Notes: a model not told the origin generated them from the sequence alone. Shown: positions 48,158-57,250, counted from the stretch's first letter. The stretch: DNA of 64,000 bases from Paenibacillus sp. MSJ-34 (GCF_018918005.1 NZ_JAHLPR010000016.1:1-64000), one strand, 5' to 3'. Translations and numbers: made by a program.

Positions 48158-49944
48158 CGATGGAAGAAAGGCAACCGATGGAGAAAATTTCGCAAAACCG
48201 GACGCTGCGCCGATTATTCGCCTATATGAAGCCGCATAAGAAGGAACTGACGATTGCGTTTATAATTTTGGCGTTCGCAACGGCTTCGAGTGTGGCGGGC
48301 CCGAAAATCGTGCAAATATTTATCGATGATTATTTGGCGCCGCGCCATTGGGATTGGAATGCGATCGTCGTCCTGGCCGCCCTGTACTTTGGTCTGCACC
48401 TCGTGTCCGTCGTACTGACGTACGTTCAGCTCGTAAGCTTCAATAAAATCGCTTTGTGGATCATTCAAAAAATTCGGATGGACGTTTTCGGCAAAGTGCA
48501 AAGCTTGGGGCTCTCATTTTACGATCGTACCCCGGCGGGAAGCTTGGTCTCGCGCATTACGAACGATACGGAATCGATCAAAATGATGTTTGTGAGCGTG
48601 TTGTCGACATTCGTTCAAAATATTGTGATGCTGATCGGTATTTTTATCGGAATGTTCTTCCTCGATGTAAAGCTTGCGGCCTATTGTTTGGTACTGGTGC
48701 CGCTCATTCTGTTATTAATGCATACGTACCGCAAGCTAAGCTCGAGAGTGTTCCATATTTCGCGCGAGAAATTAAGCCGCATTAATACGAAATTGAACGA
48801 ATCGCTGCAAGGAATGCATATCATTCAGGCGATGCGGCAAGAGAAGCGGTACCGGGCCAGTTTCGAGCAAACGACGGGCGAACATTATGCCGCCGGACTG
48901 AAGCAAATTAAATTGAACGGATTGCTGGTGCGGCCCGCGGTCGATTTATTGTATTTGCTGGCTTTGCTCTTGGTGCTTAGCTTCTTCGGCGTCCAATCGT
49001 TCGCCGGGCCGGTAGAGATCGGGGTTCTATATGCCTTTATCAATTATTTGGAGCGTTTCTTCGAGCCGATCAATATGATGATGTTTCGCTTGACCGAATT
49101 CCAGCAGGCGATCGTTTCGGCGGAACGCGTCTTTGGATTGATCGACGAAGAGGAACTGGCGCCGACGGGGCAAGGCGATGAGCGGCCCAAAATCGTGCAA
49201 GGGCGCATCGAGTTTCAGGATGTCAGTTTCTCCTATGACGGCAAGACGGATGTATTGAAGCATATATCGTTTGTCGCCAATCCGGGAGAGACGGTCGCCT
49301 TGGTCGGACATACCGGAAGCGGCAAAAGCTCGATCATTAATCTGCAAATGCGCTTCTATCCGGTACATCGCGGGCGAATTCTGATCGACGGGGTGCCGCT
49401 CGAGCGTTACGACGACGAAGAACTGCGCCGCGGCATCGGGTTGGTGCTGCAGGACCCGTTCTTGTTTGCCGGCGACATAAAACATAACATCCGACTGCAT
49501 TCGGAGGATATAACCGATGAAGAAGTGGAGCGGGCGGCGCGATTCGTCCAGGCGGACTCGTTCATCAGGCAATTGCCCGGCGGGTACGACGAGCCGGTAG
49601 GGGAGCGGGGAGCGACGTTCTCGAGCGGACAGCGCCAACTGCTGTCGTTTGCGCGTACGATGGCCCGCAACCCGAAAATTCTCGTATTGGACGAAGCGAC
49701 GGCGAGCGTCGATACGGAAACGGAGGAAGCGATTCAGGAGGCGCTCCATGAAATGCGGAAAGGCCGAACGACGATCGCGATCGCGCATCGGCTGTCAACG
49801 ATTCAAGACGCGGATTTGATTCTCGTCCTGCATCAGGGCGAAATCGTGGAGCGGGGAACGCATCAGCAGCTGCTGTCTCAACAAGGCCTGTATTACCGCA
49901 TGTATTTGCTGCAGCAAGGTGCGGATAAAGAAAAGGTTTGCTAG
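48154..49944 (+). CDS. ABC exporter half-transporter, catalytic partner
   Basis: Partner half-transporter of 596 aa. Six membrane helices in the first 310 residues are followed by an ATPase with Walker A GHTGSGKSS, signature FSSGQRQLLS and intact Walker B LVLDEATASVD. Glu is present, so this subunit carries the active site, while its signature is slightly altered as expected opposite a degenerate partner. It lacks the large extracellular insertion of the bmrD-like gene at 4134. GTG 48154 overlaps the preceding TGA; ATG 48160 is also possible. Confidence 0.9.
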   Translation: MTMEERQPMEKISQNRTLRRLFAYMKPHKKELTIAFIILAFATASSVAGPKIVQIFIDDYLAPRHWDWNAIVVLAALYFGLHLVSVVLTYVQLVSFNKIALWIIQKIRMDVFGKVQSLGLSFYDRTPAGSLVSRITNDTESIKMMFVSVLSTFVQNIVMLIGIFIGMFFLDVKLAAYCLVLVPLILLLMHTYRKLSSRVFHISREKLSRINTKLNESLQGMHIIQAMRQEKRYRASFEQTTGEHYAAGLKQIKLNGLLVRPAVDLLYLLALLLVLSFFGVQSFAGPVEIGVLYAFINYLERFFEPINMMMFRLTEFQQAIVSAERVFGLIDEEELAPTGQGDERPKIVQGRIEFQDVSFSYDGKTDVLKHISFVANPGETVALVGHTGSGKSSIINLQMRFYPVHRGRILIDGVPLERYDDEELRRGIGLVLQDPFLFAGDIKHNIRLHSEDITDEEVERAARFVQADSFIRQLPGGYDEPVGERGATFSSGQRQLLSFARTMARNPKILVLDEATASVDTETEEAIQEALHEMRKGRTTIAIAHRLSTIQDADLILVLHQGEIVERGTHQQLLSQQGLYYRMYLLQQGADKEKVC

Positions 49945-49964
49945 GGCGAACATGAAATCAAAAC

Positions 49965-50039
49965 GTAATCGAAATGTAATCTATTTTTAATAAATATTAC
50001 CAATTATCGACATTAAATTTATATTCCCGTTCATATAAT
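49965..50039 (+). promoter_or_regulatory. Promoter with 11-base-period direct repeat for the acidic protein gene
   Basis: GTAATC occurs at 49965-49970 and again at 49976-49981, one helical turn apart, as in OmpR/PhoP-type sites. TATAAT lies at 50034-50039, but no good -35 element is found, which suggests activator dependence. Transcription would start near 50046, about 40 bases before the gene at 50087. Confidence 0.45.
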
Positions 50040-50086
50040 AGAGACACGCTTAGGAAATCTAAGTGAAATAACGGGAGGGACCGGAA

Positions 50087-50266
50087 ATGGAAGAGAACGA
50101 AGTATTGTTGTCTGAAGAAGAAGTTGCTGAAGCAGTAAGCGAAGAAGAAAGCGGCGACGCAGCCGAAAGTGATGCAGTCGAAGAAGGGGAAGCAGAAGCT
50201 GAAGCCGAGGCGGAAGAAGAAGCGGAAGCGGTTGCTGAAGAAAGTGACGCAGAGGCGACGGAGTAA
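50087..50266 (+). CDS. Extremely acidic small protein, 59 aa
   Basis: A short gene with a good GGGAGGG site eight bases before ATG 50087. The product begins MEENEVLLSEEEVAEAV and continues as Glu/Ala repeats. I count 25 Glu and 3 Asp in 59 residues and no Lys, Arg or His. It has no signal peptide or membrane segment and is likely disordered. Codons for Glu vary (GAA and GAG), so it is not a simple nucleotide repeat. Possible roles include metal or cation binding, or binding a basic partner; none is shown. A terminator follows at 50330. Confidence 0.7.
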   Translation: MEENEVLLSEEEVAEAVSEEESGDAAESDAVEEGEAEAEAEAEEEAEAVAEESDAEATE

Positions 50267-50329
50267 CGTTTTTTCCCATTCTCGTATCGAGTCTTGCGGC
50301 ACTGGAATCATAAACTGTCATTCACGTAA

Positions 50330-50366
50330 ATAAAACCTGTTCAAGAGATTGAATAGGTTTTATTTT
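50330..50366 (+). terminator. Terminator after the acidic protein gene
   Basis: A long stem joins ATAAAACCT at 50330-50338 with AGGTTTTAT at 50355-50363, with inner TTCAA/TTGAA, followed by TTTT. Confidence 0.85.
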
Positions 50367-51392
50367 CGTTTGTAGCACAATAGAAGTCGGTCGCGCATGG
50401 ACTCCGGCAGCGGTTTTTCGCATAGGGAGGCGGCGTTCTGCGTTGTCGTGAAGAAAATCACTTTCGTTCGGCGCTCTGAGAGCCTCAAATGTCTTTAGGA
50501 GCGAAGGGACGTAAGAGCCTGCGGGCAAAACGCAACGTTTCCGTGGCACCGGCGTCCGAATGAGGCTCTAAAGGAAGTGACAGACGTTATTTCGCCGCTT
50601 GAACCTATTTTTGAAATGTAACGGATCTGAGCGACCTTATTTGGCTTTTTTCATGCGAAAAACGCGAAATATGAGCATATAGCGGCGTATAGTTCCGTTA
50701 CAATTTCAATTGGGCCGAATTTTCGGAAATAACGGCCGTGACATCCGTTAGAGTTTATGCCTGGATTTTTAGCCCAGTCGTTTCATTTAGCGGCATTCTC
50801 TATAGTTAGATTGGCCTAGAAATCGATATTGCCGGTGTAAGAGCACTAGCGTTGCATTAAATCTTCTAGCTGGGATGCGGTACCATAGAAATATAACGGA
50901 TTTCCGAGGTCTTATTTTTTAAATTCCAGTCGAATATTTGGAATTAACGGATTTTCGAACCGTTAACATGTCGCGATCGGCTGAGAATCCTTGGTTTTGT
51001 GAAGTTTCGACAAAAATAGAGCCCTCAAAATCCGCTAACTCCGCCAAAATTGCGTTATTGGATCAAATAAGGCCTCCAAAATCCGTTAACCTTATTCATC
51101 CCTATCGCAATCATCGGCTTGAAACGCAGTAAAACATTCGGTGCAACGCTAGTGGCGTAAGATCCAAATTAGCTGCAGGAATCGGAGTAATTCTTTCGCG
51201 TGCTTCAAAACGAGTGAATTAGATCCGGTTTCTTCCGTTACTTCTATCTTGCGGCGGTCGGGAAAATCGATAGAGCGGGATACGAGATGGGATGGAACGA
51301 AGTAATGATAGACGAGCGAAGCGGAGCATATCCGAAAGTGAATCGGCGCAATGGCTGCCGGCTCGCTTAAAAGTTCGGGAAACGCGGGGTTG
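50367..51392. other. Gene-free interval of about 1 kb
   Basis: No reading frame here has a ribosome binding site and protein-like composition. AGAGCCTCA near 50487 and TGAGGCTCT near 50563 form a distant inverted repeat. The middle part (50619-51088) holds at least four copies of a degenerate 25-bp element described separately. The rest looks like decayed intergenic DNA and is more AT-rich than the genes. Confidence 0.6.
50619..51088. repeat. Cluster of degenerate 25-bp repeats (TAACGGAT-N9-CTTATTTG)
   Basis: Four copies share TAACGGAT, nine variable bases and CTTATTTG: plus strand at 50619-50643 and 50894-50918, minus strand at 51013-51037 (one end TAGCGGAT) and 51064-51088. Partial copies occur near 50694, 50727 and 50945. 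The constant length and mixed orientation suggest a dispersed intergenic repeat family. From memory, similar AACGGA/TCCGTT repeats are common in Paenibacillaceae genomes; that comparison is unverified. Confidence 0.65.
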
Positions 51393-51434
51393 AAAAAATC
51401 CGTCCTACGCTCTCTATGAGTGCGGGACGGATTT
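51393..51434 (-). terminator. Terminator of the Cys-rich small gene
   Basis: AAATCCGTCC at 51396-51405 pairs with GGACGGATTT at 51425-51434. Read on the minus strand the stem is followed by TTTTTTC. Confidence 0.8.
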
Positions 51435-51462
51435 GTATTCTTTATATTGATCTACGAGGTGA

Positions 51463-51741
51463 TTACTCCGTTACCGCCGCCGCAAACAATCCCTTGTCCG
51501 AAATTTCCTGATGGATATCTTCGATATATTTATCCAGACAGGAACAGTAATAATCTTTATAACAAATCGAGCATGGCTTGTTTAACAATCTGGTAATGCT
51601 CAGCGGTTTCCATGTTGGTTGATTGGTGTAGAAAATGCGGCTTTTCGTTTCGTTCGTGAAAGTTATAATGAACTGATATAATCCTTCTTCTTTATTGGAA
51701 TCGGATAGTTCGAAGTTTTTGATTGACATTTTGTAGGGCAT
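51463..51741 (-). CDS. Small Cys-rich hypothetical protein
   Basis: Protein of 92 aa, starting MPYKMSIKNFELSDS, with a beta-rich first half and a cysteine cluster C-S-I-C-Y-K-D-Y-Y-C-S-C near residue 60 that could bind a metal. The start at 51741 follows GAGGTTGAT on the minus strand. Family and role unknown. It has a strong terminator of its own. Confidence 0.65.
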   Translation of the reverse strand: MPYKMSIKNFELSDSNKEEGLYQFIITFTNETKSRIFYTNQPTWKPLSITRLLNKPCSICYKDYYCSCLDKYIEDIHQEISDKGLFAAAVTE

Positions 51742-51912
51742 TCTTATCAACCTCGTTTCTATAGGATGAATTAGTAGCTTTAAAATAATAGTGTATAATA
51801 CATAGAAATGTCAATGGAAATTCGGTTTCAAGCTCATAAAAATTTTCAATGGCGCCGATCGTGGCGTTTTTTGTTTTCGAGATTTATTTAGAATACATTT
51901 TAAATAAAAATG

Positions 51913-51941
51913 TTTACAAACTAGAAGGATAAAGTTAAAAT
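51913..51941 (+). promoter_or_regulatory. Sigma-A-type promoter of the MFS gene
   Basis: TTTACA at 51913-51918, a 17-base spacer and TAAAAT at 51936-51941. It lies about 70 bases before the MFS start. Confidence 0.6.
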
Positions 51942-52008
51942 TTGCTATATAAAAAAAGTGTATAAGGTAATGCCGCCTGCATTGCTTTGCCGAAGGGGAG
52001 GAAGGATC

Positions 52009-53157
52009 ATGGAGCGTTTATGGACGAAACCATTTATTCAGATGACATTGGGAATGCTTATTCTATTTACGGGTTTTTATTTGCTTTTGCCGACGATGCC
52101 GCTCTTTATTAAACAGCTCGGGGGCAATGAATCGCAGGTTGGATTGGTAGCGGGATTGTTTACGTTGACTGCCGTCATTTTTCGTCCGATCGCCGGAGGA
52201 TTGCTGGACCGCTACGGCAGGCGCCCGTTCATTCTTTGGGGATTGCTGCTCTTCACATTATCGATGTATTTGTACGACTGGATCGGGGTAATCGTACTGC
52301 TAATGGCGGTAAGGGTATTGCATGGGGTTAGCTGGGCATTTTCTACAACCGCTGTCGGAACGGCGATTACGGATATGATTCCCGACTCTCGCCGCGCAGA
52401 GGGCATGGGCTGGTTCGGCTTGTCGTCAACGTTGGCGATGGCCGCCGGTCCGATGATCGGCATGTGGATCATTTCGAATCATTCGTTCCACGTCCTGTTT
52501 CTCGTCGCCACCATATTTTCCATCATCGCTCTCGTCTTGGCCTTTATTACGAAGATGCCGTATCATCCGAAGGCAGAGGCGGGCAAGATTCAATTTTTCG
52601 AAAAATCGGTTTTTTCCGTTACGGTATCGATTTTCTTTCTGGCGGTATCCTATGGCGGAATTACGACCTTTTTACCGCTGTTTTCCGAATCGATCCATGT
52701 CAATGCCGGCACGTTCTTCTTGGTCTACGCATTATCGCTCACGATCATCCGGCCGATTGCGGGTAAGCTGTCGGATCGGTTCGGCGAGGCGGCCGTCATC
52801 GTTCCGGCGCTTGTAGCCGTGATTCTGGCTTTGATCGTGCTTAGCTTCGCTACCGGGTTAACAGGCGTTATCGTCTCGGCCGTACTATACGGGATCGGCT
52901 TCGGTTCCGCCCAGCCGTCGCTGCAGGCGGCGACCTTGCGTCTAGCCGGGCCGGACCGGAAAGGGGTAGCCAACGCTTCCTTTTTCACCGCTTTCGACTT
53001 AGGAATCGGTCTCGGAGCGATCGTACTGGGATGGGTATCCCAATATACCAGCTATCAAATCTTGTACATGGTAAGCGCCGTCTCGGTATTCGTTTCCATG
53101 CTAATCTTCGCCGTGTTCGTAAGGCGATTGTTGAAGGGCAGAAGAACGGCGGAATAA
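52009..53157 (+). CDS. MFS transporter
   Basis: Major facilitator of 382 aa with twelve predicted helices. The loop between helices 2 and 3 has the family motif GGLLDRYGRRPF, repeated in the second half as GKLSDRFGE. It is a small-molecule efflux-type antiporter by family. ATG 52009 is behind GGAGGAAGG; an in-frame ATG at 51958 overlaps the leader. It stands alone, with no regulator next to it. Substrate unknown. Confidence 0.88.
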   Translation: MERLWTKPFIQMTLGMLILFTGFYLLLPTMPLFIKQLGGNESQVGLVAGLFTLTAVIFRPIAGGLLDRYGRRPFILWGLLLFTLSMYLYDWIGVIVLLMAVRVLHGVSWAFSTTAVGTAITDMIPDSRRAEGMGWFGLSSTLAMAAGPMIGMWIISNHSFHVLFLVATIFSIIALVLAFITKMPYHPKAEAGKIQFFEKSVFSVTVSIFFLAVSYGGITTFLPLFSESIHVNAGTFFLVYALSLTIIRPIAGKLSDRFGEAAVIVPALVAVILALIVLSFATGLTGVIVSAVLYGIGFGSAQPSLQAATLRLAGPDRKGVANASFFTAFDLGIGLGAIVLGWVSQYTSYQILYMVSAVSVFVSMLIFAVFVRRLLKGRRTAE

Positions 53158-53198
53158 AAGCAAGGGAGCCCCCGGCCGGCTCTTCAGGCTAGGGTTTT

Positions 53199-53212
53199 CC
53201 GCTAATTAGCGG
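53199..53212. repeat. Perfect 14-bp palindrome CCGCTAATTAGCGG
   Basis: Perfect palindrome in the 168-base gap between the MFS and epimerase genes, followed by CATTTCCGG. A related TTAGCGGCATT occurs at about 50787, so it may be a remnant of the same intergenic repeat family rather than an operator. Confidence 0.4.
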
Positions 53213-53325
53213 CATTTCCGGATTGGTACAACGATTTTGCAATAAAGTGGCCCTTACGATGGCCTACGCATTCGTGATAGGATGGACAAAAGCATCAACG
53301 ATATAACGGAAACGGAGGCAAGAAG

Positions 53326-54180
53326 ATGAAAATATTCGTAGCAGGGGCTGCAGGCGTAATCGGACGATTATTGCTTCCTAAACTGATAGAGGCCGGCCAT
53401 GAAGTCGTTGGCATGACGCATCGCGAAGAGCATATTGACATCATACGCAAGATGGGAGCGCGCGCGTTCTTGGCCGACGCTTTCGATCGGGAGGCCATCA
53501 TGTCGGCGGTTGCCGCCGAGCGGCCGGAGACAATTATTCACCAACTTACCGCGTTGCGCGATTGGAATCTTGAGGAGAATGCCAGAATCCGGATCGAAGG
53601 CACCCGGAATTTGGTCGATGCCGCCAAAGCGGCGAATGTTTCGCGAATCGTCGCGCAAAGCATTGGCTGGGCCTATGAGCCGGGAGAGTCGCCTGCGGCG
53701 GAAGATGTTCCCTTAGATATTGCAGCGCCGATGCCAAGGAAAAGGACGATTGAAGGCATAACGGCTCTGGAACGGGCAGCGGCTGAACTACCGAATCATG
53801 TCATATTGCGATACGGCATGCTGTACGGCCCGGGAACTTGGTACGACCGCCAGGGGATGATGGCCGATAAAGTTCGGCGCAAGGAAGTGCCGGCGACGAA
53901 CGGAGTAACCTCCTTCCTTCATGTCGAGGATGCGGCCCATGCGGCTCTGCTCGCATTGGACTGGCCGTCCGGCCCGGTCAACATTGTGGACGACGAACCG
54001 GCGCCCGGAACCGAATGGCTGCCTGTTTATGCGAGTGCAGCAGGTGCGCCGGAGCCCGGATTCCAAGCGGGGAGCAATCGCGGCGAGCGCGGGGCGTCGA
54101 ACTTCAAAGCCCGCAACGAGTACGGTTGGGAGCCGTCGTATCCGACATGGAGGACGGGATTTGGCAAGACGATGGCTTGA
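53326..54180 (+). CDS. NAD-dependent epimerase/dehydratase-family protein
   Basis: Extended SDR of 284 aa with N-terminal GAAGVIGRLLLPKL (G-x-x-G-x-x-G) and the usual sugar-epimerase fold. The catalytic Y-x-x-x-K position is not clearly preserved (PRKRTIEGITALE is at that place), so it may be an atypical or non-catalytic NAD-binding protein. ATG 53326 has an ACGGAGG site. Substrate unknown. Confidence 0.75.
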   Translation: MKIFVAGAAGVIGRLLLPKLIEAGHEVVGMTHREEHIDIIRKMGARAFLADAFDREAIMSAVAAERPETIIHQLTALRDWNLEENARIRIEGTRNLVDAAKAANVSRIVAQSIGWAYEPGESPAAEDVPLDIAAPMPRKRTIEGITALERAAAELPNHVILRYGMLYGPGTWYDRQGMMADKVRRKEVPATNGVTSFLHVEDAAHAALLALDWPSGPVNIVDDEPAPGTEWLPVYASAAGAPEPGFQAGSNRGERGASNFKARNEYGWEPSYPTWRTGFGKTMA

Positions 54181-54278
54181 CGACAGGCCGAGTTCGCTCG
54201 ATCGCAGCAATCGACAAGAAATCGCAAGCGGATATGTATGTTACAATGAAGGATAAATGATTGGAAGGAGATAAGACG

Positions 54279-54551
54279 ATGTGCCGAAATATTAAGAGAT
54301 TGTACAATTTCGATCCTCCGGCGACCGACGAGGATATTCGGGCCGCTTCGCTCCAATTCGTGAGAAAGCTGTCAGGCTTCCAGAAACCTTCGAAAGCGAA
54401 TGAGGAAGCGTTCCATCGCGCCGTTGATGAGGTCGACGCCGCCGCGCGGAAATTGCTGGATTCGCTCGTAACCAATGCCGAGCCGCGCAATCGCGAAATC
54501 GAAATCGAACGAGCCCGCCTTCGATCCGTGAAAAGGTTCGGTGTAAAATAA
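54279..54551 (+). CDS. DUF2277 protein
   Basis: Protein of 90 aa matching DUF2277 nearly throughout: MCRNIKRLYNFDPPATDEDI, then FVRKLSGFQKPSKANEEAF and a conserved helix with ARKLLDSLVT. The family is widespread and uncharacterised. ATG 54279 follows GGAAGGAGATAAG; an ATG at 54261 has no site. A hairpin at 54584-54602 closes it. Confidence 0.85.
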   Translation: MCRNIKRLYNFDPPATDEDIRAASLQFVRKLSGFQKPSKANEEAFHRAVDEVDAAARKLLDSLVTNAEPRNREIEIERARLRSVKRFGVK

Positions 54552-54583
54552 AACGGCAGTAAATCGAATAAATGGGGGAGGGA

Positions 54584-54602
54584 AAGCCGCGGAACGCGGC
54601 TT
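54584..54602 (+). terminator. Hairpin after DUF2277 gene
   Basis: AAGCCGCG at 54584-54591 and CGCGGCTT at 54595-54602 form a stem; the following sequence is only moderately T-rich. It lies between convergent genes. Confidence 0.6.
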
Positions 54603-54638
54603 CTCCTATTATTTCGTGATACGCGATAAGTTCTTCCG

Positions 54639-55988
54639 TTAGAAAGGCAGCTTGACGATAAAGGTTGAGCCGCGCCCCGGTTCGCTGGTCGCTTCAATCA
54701 TTCCTTGATGGGCCAATACGAGCTCCTTGGCAATCGCCAGCCCGAGTCCCATGCCGCCGTTGTTGCGCGTGCGCGCTTCATTCGTTCGGTAAAATCGGTC
54801 GAAAATATAACGCAAATGCTCCGGATCTATGCCGTCTCCCGTATCGGAGATCGAAATGCGCAGGAAGTCGCGTTCCTTCCCGGAGGCGGTTTCCTCCTCC
54901 AATCGAATCGCAATCGCGCCGCCCGCAGGGGTATGGCGAACGGCATTTACCAGCAAATTCAGAAATACTTGCGTCATACGATTCGGATCGATAACAACCG
55001 TTGTTCGGTCCGTCGCGCAATGCATCGTTACGGTAATTTCTTTCCGGTCCGTGTCGACGGCGATCCGGTCGTTAACACGTTCCAGAAGTTTCTTCACGTC
55101 GGTATCCTTCCGCTCAAAGGGAAGTCTCCTTGCTTCGGCAAGCGATAATAGATGCAGATCGTCGACAAGCCGGGTTAACCGGATCAGCTCGTCCTGTAAC
55201 GGAAGCAGTTGCTCCGGGTCGACCGCGCGGCCGCTATGTTGAATCAAATCCAAATGGCCGCGAAGAATCGTAAGCGGCGTTCGCAGCTCATGAGCGACGT
55301 CTGCGACCAAATTTCTCCTCACTTCCTCGGCGCGTTCCAGTTGATAGGACATGGCGTTGAACGATTGCGCCACTTTGCCGTATTCGTCTTTGGCCGAGAC
55401 GGGGACTTGTATGCCTAAATTTCCTTGCCCTAACCGATCGATCGCGGGAAGCAGCGAAGCGAGAGGAGCGGTCAGACGCTTGGACAACCAGAAGGCGACC
55501 GCCAGCGAAGCGATGACAATGACGATGGCGCTGGCGAATAACAGAAACGTGACCGAACTGCTAATCCCAACCCGCATCTTCGCTACATTCGCAACTTCCT
55601 CATCGTAATAGTACAAATAAGCGACCGTTTCTCCTTTGCTCTCTACGGCGCTGCGAATGCCCAATCGGAAGATCATTTCATGCACAGCGTCCCCGGCCGC
55701 GTACAGTTGATCCCATTCCGGCGACAACAGCATTACGCTGGCGTTTCGATGCGCCGAGAAAACCGCTTTGTCCAGCCGGATGCGTTCTACATTATGCCAA
55801 GAACCACCGTTATTTTCATAATATTCGGTAAACAAAGCGGACAATTCCCCGATTTCCGCATGCCTATCCGTCAGTCCCATATAATCGAGCGAGGCTCGCA
55901 CAACGAATTGAGTGATGAGAACAAATATAAGACTCATAGCGATAATAACGGACGCCATCGCCCAGAACAGTTTGCGCCTAACGCTCAT
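54639..55988 (-). CDS. Sensor histidine kinase
   Basis: Kinase of 449 aa. Helices at about 8-30 and 145-168 enclose a short sensor domain of about 115 residues; a HAMP domain follows (169-222). Phosphoacceptor His233 is in VADVAHELRTPLTIL. ATPase boxes: NLLVNAVRHTP, ISDTGDGIDP and GMGLGLAIAKELV. Its start overlaps the regulator's stop by four bases. Partner of the OmpR-type regulator at 55985. Divergent small membrane genes at 56837 are likely targets. Confidence 0.93.
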   Translation of the reverse strand: MSVRRKLFWAMASVIIAMSLIFVLITQFVVRASLDYMGLTDRHAEIGELSALFTEYYENNGGSWHNVERIRLDKAVFSAHRNASVMLLSPEWDQLYAAGDAVHEMIFRLGIRSAVESKGETVAYLYYYDEEVANVAKMRVGISSSVTFLLFASAIVIVIASLAVAFWLSKRLTAPLASLLPAIDRLGQGNLGIQVPVSAKDEYGKVAQSFNAMSYQLERAEEVRRNLVADVAHELRTPLTILRGHLDLIQHSGRAVDPEQLLPLQDELIRLTRLVDDLHLLSLAEARRLPFERKDTDVKKLLERVNDRIAVDTDRKEITVTMHCATDRTTVVIDPNRMTQVFLNLLVNAVRHTPAGGAIAIRLEEETASGKERDFLRISISDTGDGIDPEHLRYIFDRFYRTNEARTRNNGGMGLGLAIAKELVLAHQGMIEATSEPGRGSTFIVKLPF

Positions 55989-56674
55989 AACGCGTTACCG
56001 AACCGGTATCCGAATCCGTAAACGGTTTGAATATAAACCGGGTTTGACGGATCGTCACCGATCTTCCTGCGAATTCGGCTAATATGCGCGTCCACCGTTC
56101 GTTCGTCATTCAATATGTCGTCTTCCAGCGCCGCCTGCAACAATTGCAACCGGCTATACACGATACCGGGTTTGGAGGCGAGCGTAATCAGCATTTTAAA
56201 TTCCGTCGGCGTAAGCGAAATTTCCTTATCTCCCCGCCAGACGCGGCATTGCGATTCCGATATCGTCAACTCTCCGCGTTTCAAGGTTTGCTCCGCGCTC
56301 TGGTTCCCATGCAATCTTCGCAATACGGAGCGGATGCGGGCAACGAGTTCCCGCAAGGAAAACGGCTTCGTCAAATAGTCGTCGGCGCCGATTTCCAGGC
56401 CGATAATTTTATCGGTTTCCTCGGTTCGGGCCGTGACCATAATAATGCCCATTTGACTGATTTTGCGCAATTCCCTGCATACGTCAATACCGCTCATCTC
56501 CGGCAGCATCCAGTCCAGCACGACGAGAGCGGGTTGATGCGCAATCGCTTTATTCAACGCTTCTCTGCCTGTTGCGGCGGTTATAATATCGAATCCTTCC
56601 TGACGCAAGAACGGTTCCATAAATTCAATGACTTTCGTTTCGTCATCCACCAACAGCAATGTATGGGGCATTGC
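55985..56674 (-). CDS. OmpR-family response regulator
   Basis: Regulator of 229 aa. Receiver with D9-D10, phosphoacceptor D53 in VVLDWMLPE and Lys in T-K-P-F. The winged-helix output domain has LTPTEFKMLITLASKPG and RTVDAHISRIRRKIG. The start at 56674 is set by AAGGAGGTGACGGCA; the upstream extension of the open frame lacks a site. It is coupled to the kinase. Regulated genes are probably the divergent membrane-protein group starting at 56837. Confidence 0.93.
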   Translation of the reverse strand, partial: AMPHTLLLVDDETKVIEFMEPFLRQEGFDIITAATGREALNKAIAHQPALVVLDWMLPEMSGIDVCRELRKISQMGIIMVTARTEETDKIIGLEIGADDYLTKPFSLRELVARIRSVLRRLHGNQSAEQTLKRGELTISESQCRVWRGDKEISLTPTEFKMLITLASKPGIVYSRLQLLQAALEDDILNDERTVDAHISRIRRKIGDDPSNPVYIQTVYGFGYRFGNAL

Positions 56675-56836
56675 CGTCACCTCCTTCACCTGCGGATCAT
56701 TATACACGGTTTTTGGTTGACTTTGGGAAATTTCAACGAAAAAGCAAGGGTTCATCATAAGTTCACAACATTTTGCTGTTAGTATACCAAGTAACTATGT
56801 GAGATCAACAATGATTTCAGAAAGGATGGGGTTATC

Positions 56837-57250
56837 ATGACAAGCGAAAACAAAGCGGGGGGACGGGTGCGATTTTCGTGCATCGCGTTCGTCTGTCTGG
56901 CATGGGGACTCGTCGCGTGCGTCGCCATACAAACGTTCATCGCCGGGCTGGCCGTATTTACGAATCCGATTCATTGGTTCAGGCATACCGTCTTCGTTCA
57001 TATTTTCGAATATTTGCCGCTTTTTATGCTGTTGTTTGCATTGATCGGGAAGTTGCCGGCAAGGATGCGTTGGGAAAGCGGAGGTTTATTGCTGCTGATC
57101 TTTTCACAGTATATGACTGCGAATTTGCCTGGGGCAGGAGCGATGCATCCGGTCGTTGCTTTGATTATGTTCTGGCTTTCTATTGCTGTGGCGAAACGGT
57201 CGACACGATTCATCCGCCGCGCTGCCGGTTCCGAACGGAACCGCGCTTGA
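56837..57250 (+). CDS. DUF6220-like four-helix membrane protein
   Basis: Small membrane protein of 137 aa with four hydrophobic helices, including FVCLAWGLVACVAIQTFIAG and FEYLPLFMLLFALIG. A conserved-looking H-W-F-R-H-T-V-F-V-H segment follows helix 1, and a basic tail ends the protein. The pattern fits DUF6220, a family of unknown function; the assignment is from pattern memory. ATG 56837 lies behind AGAAAGGATGG. It is divergent from the two-component system. Confidence 0.7.
   Translation: MTSENKAGGRVRFSCIAFVCLAWGLVACVAIQTFIAGLAVFTNPIHWFRHTVFVHIFEYLPLFMLLFALIGKLPARMRWESGGLLLLIFSQYMTANLPGAGAMHPVVALIMFWLSIAVAKRSTRFIRRAAGSERNRA

Noticed and set aside
50619-51088. Repeat cluster considered as a CRISPR array
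   Set aside because: Copies are in both orientations, irregularly spaced, and vary within the unit; no cas genes are in the window.
50938-51132. 64-residue frame in the gene-free interval
   Set aside because: It runs through three copies of the 25-bp repeat, has no ribosome site and no protein-like features.
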